A stretch of DNA of 64,000 nucleotides. Source: Dryomyza anilis (taxonomy: Eukaryota; Arthropoda; Insecta; Diptera; Dryomyzidae). The first letter of the stretch is position 1, and the number at the start of each line of letters is the position of its first letter. Of this stretch, positions 12,477 to 25,499 are shown one piece after another. The position numbers and the translations under genes are program-made. The notes under the pieces were generated by a model. It made no database searches, was not told the origin of the DNA, and was given only the letters and a program-made list of their open reading frames with translations. The DNA lies in NCBI GenBank assembly GCA_951804985.1, contig OX638130.1:81214583-81278582 (forward strand). Reading direction: 5' to 3'.

Positions 12477-15400
12477 GTACACATTTTATGATTTTTATAA
12501 ACTTGAATTTAATTAGTCCTCTTCTCAATCATTTTATTACTGACAAAAATATGTAGACATAAATAAATAAATGTAGAAATAAATTTGACTTCATAACAAA
12601 ATCTTTCGGCGAAAACCATGAATAGATTTGAATGTTAACGTGAAAATTGCAGTAGGAAGAGTGAATGAAAGTTGTATTACCACTCTACATAGATTTGGAT
12701 TAGTACTCCTGGAAATCCAAATCGTGTATACAATTCATCAAATATTTTTGGCGCGTAATAGATTTTGGCGGCAAAAAATAACAAATTGTTTTGTACATAA
12801 CGCACACTAATCAGAACTGGCTGGGCTACAACAAAATGGGCAAATAAAAAATACCAACAAATACTCAGATTTCGATTTGGCCAAAACATGCCGCAGCACA
12901 GCAGGTGACGCAATTCATTTTGGAGGGAAAGAAACCGAGGGAAAAAACTTCGAACGAATGACGAGAGGCAGACAAATCAGAAATCAACAGTAATAAAAGA
13001 GGTTAACAATATTTGTGCGCCACGTGCATGTACACAAAAAAACCATGCATACATGTGTGCACACCAAAACACACACATTGAAGAACACCACACACGCACA
13101 CACGGATGCGCTGCGACCAACTTAAGTGTAATCAAAGATTCTGAAAAATAGTTGAATTACATTTTCTCAATAATGCATATACTGCGAATAATGCCGTAAT
13201 AACTAAATTATTTAACTAATCTCTAGCTATTTCTGCTAATAAAATCAGCACGGTAATTAAACTACTTATTACTGCGATTTGCCAGTTTTTCTTCACATTA
13301 ATTTTCATATCACAGCCAGCACCTGAGATACGGCCGCCATTTTGAAAAATCAACCAAGTAATTTTTTCGCTAATACTGCCTCACACAGAGTGTGTATCCA
13401 GCGCGCTTTTACCAGCGGAGCCCCAATCAACGGAGCACCCACCACAGGCGAAAATACTTTTGCAGTAGCTACAACCCAAATGAATCGAGGGTCTACTTTT
13501 AGAACACGGAAAAATATAAACTATCGCCCATAATAAGATTTTAATTTACCTTTAGTTTATTTTTCTGATTAAGCGTAATTCAAATTGTTTTGTATTCTTC
13601 GCTTTTCACACGTCTGCTCGTAAACTCAAAAACACTTGAATGCCTCAAAAAATAGATTTCACAATGAACTACGTAGCCAGTGTTGCATGAATTCGTACAA
13701 TTTTGGGTACATTTTTTATTGATGTACAGTGTTACCATATTGACACACTTTACAGTTTATTCCAATTTTTATATAAGTACCCAGAAAGACATGCCTTACC
13801 GAAACTCCAATATTATATTTTCTCACTCATACATTAATAATTTGAAATACATCCCTGCAGGATCAATGATAGATATATGACCCGTAATTTTACTAGTTAA
13901 AAGGTTTGCCACCATTTTTAATTTGTAGGTTATTTAATACGTTTGCAACAGCCGCAACAGCAGGAGTTGAAAAAAGATGTTACTTAAATTATAAACAATT
14001 GATAAACTCTAAAAGAAAGTATATTGAAAAGAGTATTTGTATATATTGCTTATTTATCTATTCATATTATAGATATCATCAAAGTGGAAGGGTCATCTGC
14101 ATTAAACAAATGCATGGAAGCAAGCAAAACAACGTCAAACAAAAGTCGTTTTAATAGACAATTTTGTAATGTAAACATGTTGAATGTAATGCGCATTATA
14201 TTCAACGTAATAAAAATGAAAACTATAGAATTTTGAGTTTTTTGGTTTTATTTGGGTTAGTTTACTATTAATTTAACCGTTCCTAACCTCAAAATTAAAA
14301 CAGTTTATGTTACGTAAAATATTTCGTTAATTTACAAGTAATTTAATCGTCACTTATTACCAAAAGAACAGTGATCAACATATATTCAATTGTATCTCAT
14401 TTCATATGAGTGAGAAAGAGATAAAAATCACAATCACACAAAAGTTTCGGTCAATTTTATCCCGACGCTCTTAACAATGTTATAGAAACTTTTACTGAAA
14501 CTTTCAGTTTTGATACTTGTAATATTACTACTCATGTGACCGGTAGTGTTCTTGCTGGATAATAAACTTAAACATGATCAGTTATTTAAGTTTACAACTT
14601 CATACAAGCTAATAAAACTTCAAATCTTAAACTTAATAAATCTCAATATATTCAAAACTTTCATGATCTCTTTGACTTCTAAAGAAATAACAGTGTATGG
14701 CACAAGTGAATGAGAGAATTTATGCAAAGAAAAATTAAAAAATAGCTACATTTTAATGCAAAAACACCATCTCAAAAGTCGTTAATTGTTTGAAACATAT
14801 TTTTTCAATATAAATTCCATTTTTGTTTATGTATATTTTGCACAACATTTGAATGCCAATGCGACTAGCTTTGCTTATGCATCCCAATATGCCACAGGGT
14901 AAGCGTTTAAAAAAAAAACATAATTGCTTTAAGGTCTAGTGTGTTTTTCAAATCAGTTTCAAATATAAAATAAGTGCTATTTTTAGCGTTTATTCTGAAT
15001 TTGAAAATGATTTGATAATAACATTACCAAAAAGGACAGTGAAAATTAGGAGCAAAAATGTAGTGACGCTAAAAACAGTATGTTTTTTTATGATTGCAAT
15101 ATAAACCCTGACAAAAAATATAACATAACAACGCGCGTTTAAATCCAATAGCTTACCGAAATCTATTAGTGTTTGGACTTCTGTGAATATTTAAAACAAT
15201 ATACCGACCGCCCCCGCAAACCTTGAATAGGCTACAGAATTATATTCGAGAGCTTGAAACATACAAGCTTAAAAAAACACGTCTATCACATTTTGGATGA
15301 TGGCATCGATTTTCTGAAGTTGTCTTGACGCTCGGGCTTGAAGTCTACGATATTAGTTGGATGACATATAACGGGATAAATTATTGAAAAATTACCTTTT

Positions 15401-16198
15401 TGTTGTCCTATATGAGGATCCCCTTTTTTTACTTATGTTGCAGGATTAAGTCAATATTTAAAAGAAAAAAAGTAAATGTAGGTAAATTGGATATCGAGTT
15501 GAAAATAAGGCTAAATCAATTTAAGAATTAGTGTTAATATTGATTTAAAAATAAGGGAATTTTCAAGTTAGTTCAGTTAGTTTCAGTTTTTATTGAAAAA
15601 GTTATGATTCATAAATGTATGTTTAAGATGTTTCAAACGTTAATCTCAACTCTACGATTTGAAAGTAATGATTGATTTCAAAGATTTCGCAAGTTAATGT
15701 TAAGTGCAATGGCATATTGGGATATGCCTACACCGCGGTGTAAACATTCCCAGTGTTTCGTCAAGACTTATTTCCGATCTGTTTCAGATCTGCTACTACG
15801 AATTTTCGAACAACCCTGTTCGTATCGAATCAGTTTTCGTACGTGAATAGAATCTGAATCGGTCTTATGCCCGTAATTTTAACGATTAGATATCTATTAG
15901 TATTCGTACCCACTAGATATCTTTACCTATTAGATATAATTCGTTCCGTAATTTTAACTGATTTGTTACCTACGTGTTTCTACCCAAGAGAATCTTTTTA
16001 ATATATTATTATATTTTGAAACAGATTAAAAAAATTAAAATTTTCAGAAAACTGTGTCAACGGAACTGTAAGAACACGTTAAAATTTGGATATTCCGTTC
16101 ACGTTTTGTGTTAAAAAGTCTTTTTGCAATAAAAAAACAAAACAGAACAGCGAGAAAAAGGAATACGTTCAGAATAACTGACAGCATACGGATCCCAA
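12477..16198. other. long non-coding stretch, nothing firm
   Basis: Short frames on both strands have no recognisable domain. Points of note are CACGTG with a CA-repeat (CACACAC) near 13020-13100, and a palindrome around ACACCGCGGTGT at about 15732. The TTAGATATCTA/TAGATATC words at 15885-15935 recur three times. No gene model can be supported. Confidence 0.45.
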
Positions 16199-16645
16199 CA
16201 AAGACTCTAAATACTATAAGATAGTCAAGTTTTGAAAAGCTGTGCAAAACACCGTCCATCATTACGCGGGGGTACGAAAACAGCGTACATTTGAGAGCGG
16301 TCTGCACAAATTATTTACAATTTGAGAGCGGTCTGCACAACTATTTTGACAGATGATTGACTCTCATTTCTCGAATTTGCGCTGATCTCTGTTTTCGTTT
16401 GATGTTTGCGCTACTCACTTCACTGAGTTTGTGTGTATGCATTTTTCTATTTTTAGATCTGCCGAACGAATTGTAGCGATCGGATTTTAGAAATCGTTTT
16501 TTGCCGAATAGTTTGCAAATTATGCATTATTTGATGTCTGAATAAAAAATATTCATATATTTTCCCATAATATATTAATAATATAGTATGATATTATATT
16601 ATTGGAATAATATTCGAATATTTTATTCAGATATTGTCGTTGTAG

Positions 16646-17011
16646 CAGAGAGTATACATTTGATATAGAGTTTCCTTCCGAGTTTGCTGGCGTCGCTGCC
16701 GAAAACATTGGTTATGTGGAATTTGAATTTTACAGATTGAAGTTAACAGAGGAAGACAGTGCACAAAAGTGGATCTGTCCGCGGATAATTTGCAACCAAA
16801 CATACCAAGATATTTTGCAATCCAACGCCTTATAAATTTTAATTATTTTTCTGTCCAAAAATGTGGCAGAAAACATCAGAATATTGATTTGAAAATGTGT
16901 CTTTTGACAACATTTTCGTTTCAATTTCCACATAACCAATGTTTGAATTTATTTGACAAAAGTGGCAGCGAAACTACCTGTGGAAACTCTATATCAAATG
17001 TATACTCTCTG
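16646..17011. mobile_element. 366-bp foldback insertion, CAGAGAGTATAC ends
   Basis: The two ends match perfectly for about 30 bp in inverted orientation (CAGAGAGTATACATTTGATA then AGAGTTTCC). The similarity continues imperfectly inward (CGCTGCC, ACATTGGTTATGTGGAA). GTTGTAG flanks both sides (16639-16645, 17012-17018), and the opposite arm of the large inverted repeat has one uninterrupted GTTGTAG at this spot. The CAGAG end recalls hAT elements, but the duplication appears as 7 rather than 8 bp. An open frame of 117 codons crosses it and its flank; I do not regard that as a gene. Confidence 0.85.
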
Positions 17012-18021
17012 GTTGTAGAACGAAAATTATCCAAATACATTTTCAAAATGCCAAATGATTTTTCAACTTTAAAAATGCATCATTTACTTTTTATAATATT
17101 AATCAACAAACTCGAAAATTAAGTTTTTCATAAAAATGTATGAAAATTATAATTTATAATATTTAAAATATTTCCTATGAAAAACTTAGAATATTTTATA
17201 TTAAAATTATTCGAATGTAAACATTTATAATACAAATTTAATTGGTGATGATTGTATATTATAGTTAGGCTATTAGACATTTACATTTTATGAGATATTA
17301 TAAATACTCGATTTTTTACTAATATGTAAAGTTTTTTGAAAAGAGTAATCGTCCATTTAAGCCATTTTCAGCCATACTTAGAATAAAAAAAATATTGTAA
17401 TGTTGAAAAATAGTTTTCTTTAAATACAGTTTTTCTTTCAATTGTCACGACTAGTTATAATATACTAAGAAATGTTGATATTCTTTAACGTTTTTATTTC
17501 TATTTCTTTAAATCCAACCAAAAATGTTGGTAAAAGGAAATAAAAATGTGATTGTTAAATATTTCGAATTACTACAACTTTAATAATTTGTATTCTATCA
17601 TTGATTTTAACAAAACTTGAGTAAATATTTTATTATTCGAATAGTTTCTATAACCATATGCTAACCAAATTAAAAATATTTCCTATGAAAAACATAGATT
17701 TTTTTTTTTCTTTCAATATATAAACTAGAAAATAATAAAAATAAGCCTACTTAAAATATGAATTACGAAAATATGTTAATACTTTTTTTATTATATCGTC
17801 GTTGTAGAATGAATAGTCAACAAATACATTTTTATGAAACACTTAATTTTCGAGATTGTTGATTAATATTATAAAAAGTAAATGATGCATTTTTAAAGTT
17901 GAAAAATCAATTAATAGATTTACATTTTCTTATCATGTGTAAAAAAATTGAGATTATCGATTAAAAATTGACAGATTCATAAAGATTTTTGTAAATCAAT
18001 ATTTGGCATTTTGAAAATGTA

Positions 18022-18896
18022 CACCCAGAAAAAAATCATGGTAAATTGATAGTATTTCAATAGAAAAACAATAATTTATACCATTAATATTGGTCAATAG
18101 GATGCGTCCCATTTGTTCAACAATATTGAAACTGTTAATACAATGTGTGGTTATACCATATATTTTATAATGTGATATTTTAATTACAATAAGAAAAAAC
18201 TATACAAATTTAATGATACGTATTATTAATTTTATAGTCGAATTACATTTTCCTAATAATTTATTAAAATAAAAATATATTTCAATTAATTTATTGTATA
18301 TATTATTTTATTTAAATGTCGAAATTGATATTCACTTTTACAACATACACATAAAAAGACACTTCTTGCTGCAAAAGGTTATAACACATTTAATGTTTGC
18401 TTTGGTTTCCAATAATTGATTGTAGTACTTGAGTCTGCAGTTGTTTTTGAGTCCGTTGCCATAACAGAAGTTCGATGTATTATTTAAGTTCTGTAATAAA
18501 TTAAAATATAAATAAATATATAAATATAATTTATTTACATTAAATACATTGAGTCCTTACCAATGTCGGGTCTAATAATGTGGATTATTCCAAAAAAATA
18601 CATGCGACCATTTTGAGCAAACAAGCAGAATGACGTACAAAACGAACATGTTTGTATTCGTTTTATGTTTTTTTTACACCACGTTTATTATTATAGGAGG
18701 AAACCATTAAAACAACATTATTTATTCTATTTAAAATAAAAATATTGAAATATTTAAATTTATGGTACTGAATTTTTCAAATACTATTGAATTAATTAGA
18801 AAAATGTTGATTTAAAAAGAAAAAACTATTAATACATGTACCATAAGATCAATGGTCGTACCATAAAGTACTTAATGGTACATTTTCTTCTGAGTG
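18022..18896 (-). mobile_element. TA-flanked M-type element, copy 1
   Basis: The ends are CACCCAGAAAAAAATCATGG at the left and the reverse of CACTCAGAAGAAAATGTACC at the right. TA is present on both sides (18020-18021, 18897-18898). The opposite arm of the large inverted repeat, near 17030, has the empty site. On the minus strand the element contains an intron-like unit, donor ATTG|GTAAGG (intron from 18560) and acceptor ATTACAG (to 18491), found in all copies. The TA target suggests Tc1/mariner-type mobilisation. No transposase domain was recognised. Confidence 0.85.
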
Positions 18897-19005
18897 TATT
18901 TGGATAATATTCGTTCTACAACGACAATATCTGAATAGAATATTCGAATATTATTCCAATAATATAATATCATACTATATTATTAATATATTATGGGAAA
19001 ATACA

Positions 19006-19896
19006 CACCCAGAAAAAATCATGGTAAATTGATAGTATTTCAATAGAAAAACAATAATTTATACCATTAAAATTGGTCAATAGGATGCGTCCCATTAATT
19101 CAGTAATATTGAAACTGTTAATACAATGTGTGGTTGTACCATAAATTTTATAATGTGATATATTAATTACAATAAGAAAGGCCTATACAAATTTAATGAT
19201 ACGTATTAATAATTATACGGTAAAGTCGAATTACATTTTTCTAATAATTTATTAAAACATAAATGTATTTTAGTTAATTTATTGTATAATTTATTTTATT
19301 TAAATGTCGAAATTGATATTCATTTTTAGAACGTGTGTTGTAAAAATGAATATTACACATAAAAAGACACTTCTTGCTGCATAAGATTATAAAACATTTA
19401 ATGTTTGCTTTGGTTTCCAATAATTGATTGTAGTACTTGCGTCTGCAGTTATTTTTGAGTCCGTTGCCATAATAGAAGTTCGATGTATTATTTATTTTCT
19501 GTAATAAATAAAAATATAAATATATAAATATAATTTATTTACATTAAATACATTGAGTCCTTACCAATGTCGCGTTTAATAATGTGGATTATTACAAAAT
19601 ACATGCGATCATTTTGAGTAAACACGCAGAATGACGTACAAAACGAACATGTTTTTATTCGTTTTATGTTTTTTTACACCACGTTTATTATTATAGGAGG
19701 AAACCATTAAAACAACAGTATTTATTCTATTTAAAATAATAATATTGAAATATTTAAATTTATGGTAGTGAATTTTTCAAATACTATTGAATTAATTAGA
19801 AAACTTTTGATTTAAAAAGAAAAAACTATTAATACATGAACCATAAGATCAATGGTCGTACCATAATGTACTTAATGGTACATTTTGTTCTGAGTG
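19006..19896 (-). mobile_element. TA-flanked M-type element, copy 2
   Basis: Same family as 18022-18896, same orientation, highly similar end to end. It is flanked by CA on both sides (19004-19005, 19897-19898), where the opposite arm near 16555 reads TA, so the target had one base change before or after insertion. The intron-like unit is 19564-19499. It interrupts the right arm of the large inverted repeat, about 100 bp beyond copy 1. Confidence 0.85.
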
Positions 19897-20355
19897 CATG
19901 AATATTTTTTATTCAGGCATCAAATAATGCATAATTTGCAAACTATTCGGCAAAAAATCGATTTCTAAAATCCTATCGCTACAATTCGTTCCGCAGATCT
20001 ATAAATAGAAAAATGCATACACACAAAATCAGTGAAGTGAGTAACGCAAACGAAAACAGAGAACAGCGCAAATTCGAGAAATGAGAGTCAATCACCTTTC
20101 AAAATATTTGTGCAGACCGCTCACAAATGTACGCTGTTTTCGTACCCCCGCGTAATGATGGACGCTGTTTTGCACAGCTTTTCAAAAAAACTATTTAGAG
20201 TCTTTGGTACAGCTTCATGGAGTTTGTAAAATTGTGTCTTTTATTTAAAAATATATACTTATATAATAAAAAATGTAGATAAAATTATCATTAATTAAAC
20301 ATGTGTCTTATTTATAATTTCTTTTCAATCCGCTTTTTCAGGAATTTAGGACAAT

Positions 20356-20411
20356 CCTACGTGACCTGTGATCATATTATTATACTATATATGATCACTG
20401 GTCACGTAGGG
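20356..20411. repeat. cruciform-forming inverted repeat
   Basis: CCTACGTGACC is matched by GGTCACGTAGG, and inside these GTGATCATAT is matched by ATATGATCAC, leaving a short TA-rich loop. It lies directly at the edge of the minisatellite that follows and may be its founder or an element end. Confidence 0.8.
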
Positions 20412-20935
20412 CCATAGTATGGTTGTATGAAATCGAAATACGATTACTGACAACCTTAGTATGGTTGTGTGGAATCATACTATGGTCACTGATAACCATA
20501 GTATGGTCACTTCCAACCATACTATATTCACTGCCAACCATATTATGGTCACTGACAACCATACTATGTTCACTGACAACCATACTATGGTCACTGACAC
20601 CATAGTATGGTCACTGACAACCATAGTATGGTCACTCACAACACATACTATGGTCACCATACTATTGTCACTGACAACCGTACCATGGTCACTGACAACC
20701 ATACTATGGTCACTGACAACCACAGTATGGTCACTCACACCCATACTATGGTCACTGACAACCATAGTATGGTCGCTGACAACCACAGTATGGTTGTGTG
20801 AAATCGGCGTATGGACCATGGAATGGTTAGTAGAAAATCGTACTATTGTTACTGAGGATTATATTATATTACGCAATATTGTCACTGATGATCATATTAG
20901 ACAAATTAAATGGTTTCCTACAACCATAACTCTGC
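20412..20935. repeat. palindromic minisatellite, ~21-bp unit
   Basis: About 20 units of the type ACTATGGTCACTGACAACCAT. The half-unit CCATACTATGG is itself nearly palindromic, and units occur in both orientations. Because 21 is a multiple of three, both strands give long repeating open frames (a WSLTTI-type and a MVVSDH-type repeat). I regard these as by-products. The first and last units are the most diverged. Confidence 0.9.
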
Positions 20936-22548
20936 GTGTAGTATCAAAACGATAGAATCGCTTAAAAGTTCCGTGAAGCAAGAATCTGCAATCGAGCAAA
21001 CGCTGTCGTTCACAGCTCTCGTTGAAACGATTGTCGAGTATTGTCTTACGCGATTGCACTCTAGATAATTACAAGATGTTTGTTACAACGGAAATCGAAA
21101 TTGTGATATTTCATGGTAAACATTTTGAATAGCGGAATATTTGCAGCAAATCTATTGGCTTTTTTTTACATTTGGCGTACTTTTTCCTTAATCCAATGGA
21201 GTAAAAATGTATAACATTTTAATGGGAAAAAGTGAAAATAAAAATAACTGAGATTGAATTTTTCAATACGTGATGAAAAATGATTTCTTTTCAGAGTACA
21301 CTTTGCTGACAACAACGCCACCAGACCTGGTTCATCTGAAAAACATTTCAAGTCGTTGTACAATTCTACCGTCGAGGCTTTATAAAGACGATGCCGATGT
21401 ATAACAATGATTCTAAAATAAATAAAACTCCATTTGATTACTTTTATTTAAACAAAAAAAAAAAAACCGCAAATACTTATCTTTACCAAATATTTCACAA
21501 CTATCTTCATATTTGTAAGATGTTTAATTGATGGTTGCCATAAATAATCGTAATTTTGAAAGATATTTGCCAGAAATATTTATCATATTTGTCGGATATT
21601 TGAGAGATGGTTGTCTCAAAGACGATCTAAATAATTAGTAAATAACTTGATATTTAGGAATGTGATATTTCTGGTAATTATCTTTGTTTTCTTAGTGTAC
21701 GTTAATGTTACGAATGTTATTTATTCAATTTTTATAATATTGATAAAGTTTTTAATTAAACATTAATTAAATTATTTTAAACAAATGTATGAACCAAATC
21801 CATGAAATCAATTTGACTGCGAATGTTAATTCAAATGTTATTTCAATATCATGTACATCAAAATATCGGCTGGAGGCAAGACTGACTGCTTCCGTTGTAA
21901 AAAGTCGAAAATAAATAAAATAATAATTCAACTGCAATACCGACTGATCATTAAAATCGGAAACAAAAAGTAAATACGTAGAGTATAAATTATTCGGATT
22001 AATTGCATAGTTTAAGGCATTATTTATAAAATCAAATGAAACCAAAGGCACACGCACACACATTGCGAGCATGTAAGAGAGCTTTAATGCTCAGCACTGA
22101 AAAAAAATTAAAGTTACGAAAACAACACAGCATCGAAGCGCGCGATTTGCGGAAATACAACTGACAAAATTCGTTATTTTTAAATTGACATTATACAATA
22201 CAATTATTTATAATAATTATTTTAATATATAATTATTTATATGCAAACAAAAATACATTTTTCAAATGTAAATTAAAAATTTTATTTTTCAATGAAGTGC
22301 GCAACGTAGCCAGCGTTGCTAGAATTACGATTTTTGTATTAAATACCCAACTAGACAAATTGTGCCTGAAAGATGTCTTTAAGTTATCTTTTAAATGTTA
22401 TCGATGTCTGAAATTTGTCCGAAATGTTACGAGAAAGATGTCTTTTTGTAATACAAATGATTGACCGGAAGATGAAAAATTTCCAAACTACTATATTGCA
22501 AAGACATTATATATACCAGTAGCGTGACAATATACGATATTGCTATAC
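20936..22548. other. non-coding stretch
   Basis: No gene recognised. Several lines share ATATTTG/AATATTT words with 22.6-22.9 kb. Near 21690 the sequence TTTTCTTAGTGTA looks like the right end of the same kind of element as at 22.93 kb, but I could not place its left end. Confidence 0.4.
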
Positions 22549-22934
22549 TAAGAAAACAGAATGTTTATGAGAGTGTTGCTGCAACTAAAATACTATTCGC
22601 TTTAACAATTCCAATATGCAGGAAATACAAATAAATTTGCAGCAACATTTTAAATAATTTGTAAACATCACATATTTTTTATTATTTGTGAGATGTTTCA
22701 TACAATCATCATGAAAAATGTCATATTTGTGGTAGAATCACTGCAATTACTAGAGAAATAGATAGCATTGCTGCAAATATTCACATATTCCACAGATATT
22801 AATGCTTTTGTAGCAAAACTATTAATATTGTCTAAATATCACAAAAAGTGTCAAATATTTGACTTGAAAAATTTGCAACTGCAATGATGTTTAAGGCTCT
22901 AATACTTTCCAACCATCTTTTGTTTTCTTGGTGT
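22549..22934. mobile_element. possible small MITE, (C)TAAGAAAACA ends
   Basis: CTAAGAAAACAGAATG at the left is approximately matched by the reverse of CCAAGAAAACAAAAGATGG at the right, and TA is close to both ends. The interior is AT-rich with CAAATATT words. The assignment is tentative because the ends match imperfectly. Confidence 0.35.
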
Positions 22935-23887
22935 ATCTACCGACAATTGTCGCTAGCCTGTCGAGAGCGATAGTTAAGAAGTGGAATTTGGAAAGAGCGT
23001 TTAAATCATTCAAAAAGTAAGCTAACAACCAAATGCTATCGTATCGACAATTTTTAGTAAATACTTAACAATGACAGGCGATGTAGGCAGCTGCATTACG
23101 AAATATATATATTTTTTTAAATTTATCAGAAATTTGACATTATTATTTTTTGCAGTTGTTGCGAAAAATTCTCTATGATTGAGAGTGTGTGGGGAAAAGT
23201 TGTATACATATGACATAAATTGAGTTATGACACATTGGGTCATATTAATAAAAATCGAATTTGCTCAAAACTTGAAGCATTTGCTCCGAATTGTGAAAAT
23301 GTTACGCATTGTCTTCAATTTCTATGCTGAAAACCATTTTCTTATGTTTGAAAATAAAGAAATTGGAAAACGTTGCACTGACCAATTACTTTAAAAATTT
23401 TGAAACACAATAAAATGATTTGATCAGAAAATGTAGACTTGCTTCAAAGTAAATACTTTTTTTATTAATATGTCCCATTGTAGGTAATTTAATTTAATTT
23501 TGAGGTTTTCGTCAACATTAGGCACACACTGCTACACAGTGCATCGTCAACCAAATGATTGGATCTTACGGATTCAGACCTGGTAAGTCCAACGTAAACC
23601 AGCTTTATGCCAAATTCTGGAAAAGTCCATTTATTTATTTCGGAGTTTGATAACGGGCCTTTTAATTTTTAGGTATTCAATCTAAAGAGTACCAATAGGT
23701 ATCTCATGATGCCACTGTGGCGAACAACTTGTTTAAATTAAAAGTGGGTGCTGGCCTAACTGGATTATTTAAACCAAATAAGGAAGCTTTAAATAATCCT
23801 CTTTTGACCAGCCAATATAAAACGACATCTTTTGTATTCAACAATCTATGAAAATTTACTATAATACACTGAACCAAAAAAGTACAT
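22935..23887. other. non-coding stretch
   Basis: No supported gene or element. Short open frames lack splice signals and domains. Confidence 0.4.
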
Positions 23888-25499
23888 ATCGTCACTGTCA
23901 TGCCAAAGGGGCGAATGTGCATTTTAAAAAATGTTGGGAAATCAAATTTTAAAGTTTAAAGTGCTTTAAAAATTATAAAAATTTATATTTTTTAATTTTT
24001 TCTATTATTTTAGTTTATTCGTCAATTATTATAACGTATATAAAATATCTTTAAATTTGGACAACCTACTGAATTATAAATACGGATTTTGTGAGGCTAT
24101 ATCCAGATCAATATTTTTGATTTTTATTCTAACTTTTTATTAGTAATGAGGCATTAATTGTTTGTTTTTAAAGCATCTATCTATTGGCATAATTAATTAA
24201 AAATATTTTGTCAAACATTAATTTGCCATTTGTTATTTGCAGTGGTAGCTCAGTGGTTAGTGCGTTGGACTACGAGCCGAAAGGTCCCCGGTTCAAGTCT
24301 GGACTGGGGCTAACAACATCTTTTCATAGAAACATTTTTCTATACCGCGCTACCTTTCGTCAGTAAATGGCAAACCTACGAGAGTAAAACCATTGCCTAT
24401 GAAAAGCTCTCACCCGCCGTTCGGATTCGGCAATAAACTGTAGGTCCCACCACTTTGAGTACAAATATAACACGCACAGCTCAAAATGGTGAGAGAGCTC
24501 GGCCGAAGTTCTATACAGGACTGTAGCGCCAAACTATTATATTATTATTTGCAGGATAAAATGTTTGACAAAATATTTTTAATTAATGATGCAGACCGAT
24601 AGTTGCTTCAAAAACAAAAAATTAATACCTTTACACCACTATTTTATCTTGCACCAATAATAAAATTAAAAAAAAAACTAAGAAATTGGAAAAATTGAAA
24701 ATTTTGTCATGCCAAAAGGGCGAAACTTTTCGTTTTTTCGCCATAACTCTTTAATGGTACAAGATAAAATAGTAGTGAACATGTATTAATTGTTTGTTTT
24801 TAAAGTACCTATTGAACTGCATCATTATTTAAAAATATTTTGCCAAACATTTTTCATGCCAATATCAAATGGCAAATTAATGTTTGGCAAAATATTTTTA
24901 ATTAATGAAGCAGATCGATAGGTGCTTTAAAAACAAACAATAAATGCCTTTACATCACTACTTTATCTTGTACCATTAAAGAGTTATAGCAAAAAATGAA
25001 AAGATTCGCCCTTTTGGCATGACAAGATTTTTCAATTTTTCCAATTTCTTCGTTTTTTTGCTTTAATTTTATTATTGGTGCAAGAGAAAATAGTAGTTTA
25101 AAGGTATTAATTGTTTGTTTTTAAAGTACCTATTGAACTGCATCATTATTTAAAAATATTTTACCTAACATTTTTTCCTGCAAATAACAAATTGCAAATT
25201 AATGTTTGTCAAAATATAGGTGCTTTGAATACAAACAATAAATGCCTTTACACCACTATTTTATCTTATTCCAATAAAAAGTTATGGCGAAAAAACGAAA
25301 AGATTCGCCCTTTTGGCATGACAAGATTTTCAATTTTTCAAATTCGCCCTTTTGGTTTTGTCTTTTGTGGGTAGAAATATCCAACAAAATGACACGCGAT
25401 TTTGCCACAGCATACTTGAGGATAAACTACATTCAAAAATGTAAAAAAACGCAAATGTCAAAAATTGCACATTCGCCCCTTTGGCATGATAGTGACGAT
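23888..25499. mobile_element. nested foldback element with ATCGTCACT ends
   Basis: The terminal inverted repeats are about 34 bp with one mismatch, starting ATCGTCACTGTCATGCC at the left. The motif CATGCCAAAAGGGCGAA occurs inside in both orientations near 24707, 25005 and 25300, so the interior is a series of smaller palindromes. AT-rich arms with AAATATTTTG(T/C)CAAACATT alternate in direction four times. A SINE (24243-24544) has landed in the loop of one palindrome. AAAAAGTACAT occurs outside both ends, but ten extra bases on the right make that duplication doubtful. Frames reading RPFGM or SPFWHD are just the repeat. Confidence 0.8.
24243..24544 (+). repeat. tRNA-derived SINE, copy C
   Basis: Same family as 611-927. 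It starts at TGGTAGCTCAG, a few bases short of the full 5' end, and ends in an ATT tail. A perfect 10-bp duplication TTATTTGCAG is at 24233-24242 and 24545-24554. The insertion is in the loop of a palindrome within the larger foldback element. Confidence 0.88.

Larger units (their letters stand above)
16199..20207. repeat. 4-kb inverted repeat (large foldback) with nested insertions
   Basis: The left half (16199 to about 17142) is repeated in reverse order in the right half (about 17824 to 20207). Matching words include AAAGACTCTAAATA, TGAAAAGCTGTGCAAAAC, ATTACGCGGGGGTACGAAAA, TTTGCCGAATAGTTTGCAAA and AATATTCGAATATT. The left arm holds a 366-bp insertion (16646-17011); the right arm holds two TA-type elements (18022-18896 and 19006-19896). 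Taking these out restores collinear arms. The left arm also has a tandem copy of TTTGAGAGCGGTCTGCACAA, and lacks about 115 bp that the right arm keeps near 17905-18005. The spacer is about 680 bp. Part of the inner arm recurs at 60.45-60.69 kb. Confidence 0.9.

Noticed and set aside
16769..17122. Open frame of 117 codons.
   Set aside because: It crosses the border of a foldback insertion and its host repeat, and has no recognisable domain.
20395..20955. Long repeating open frames on both strands (MVVSDH-type and WSLTTI-type).
   Set aside because: They follow from a 21-bp tandem unit without stop codons; there is no non-repeat coding flank, start context or splice site.
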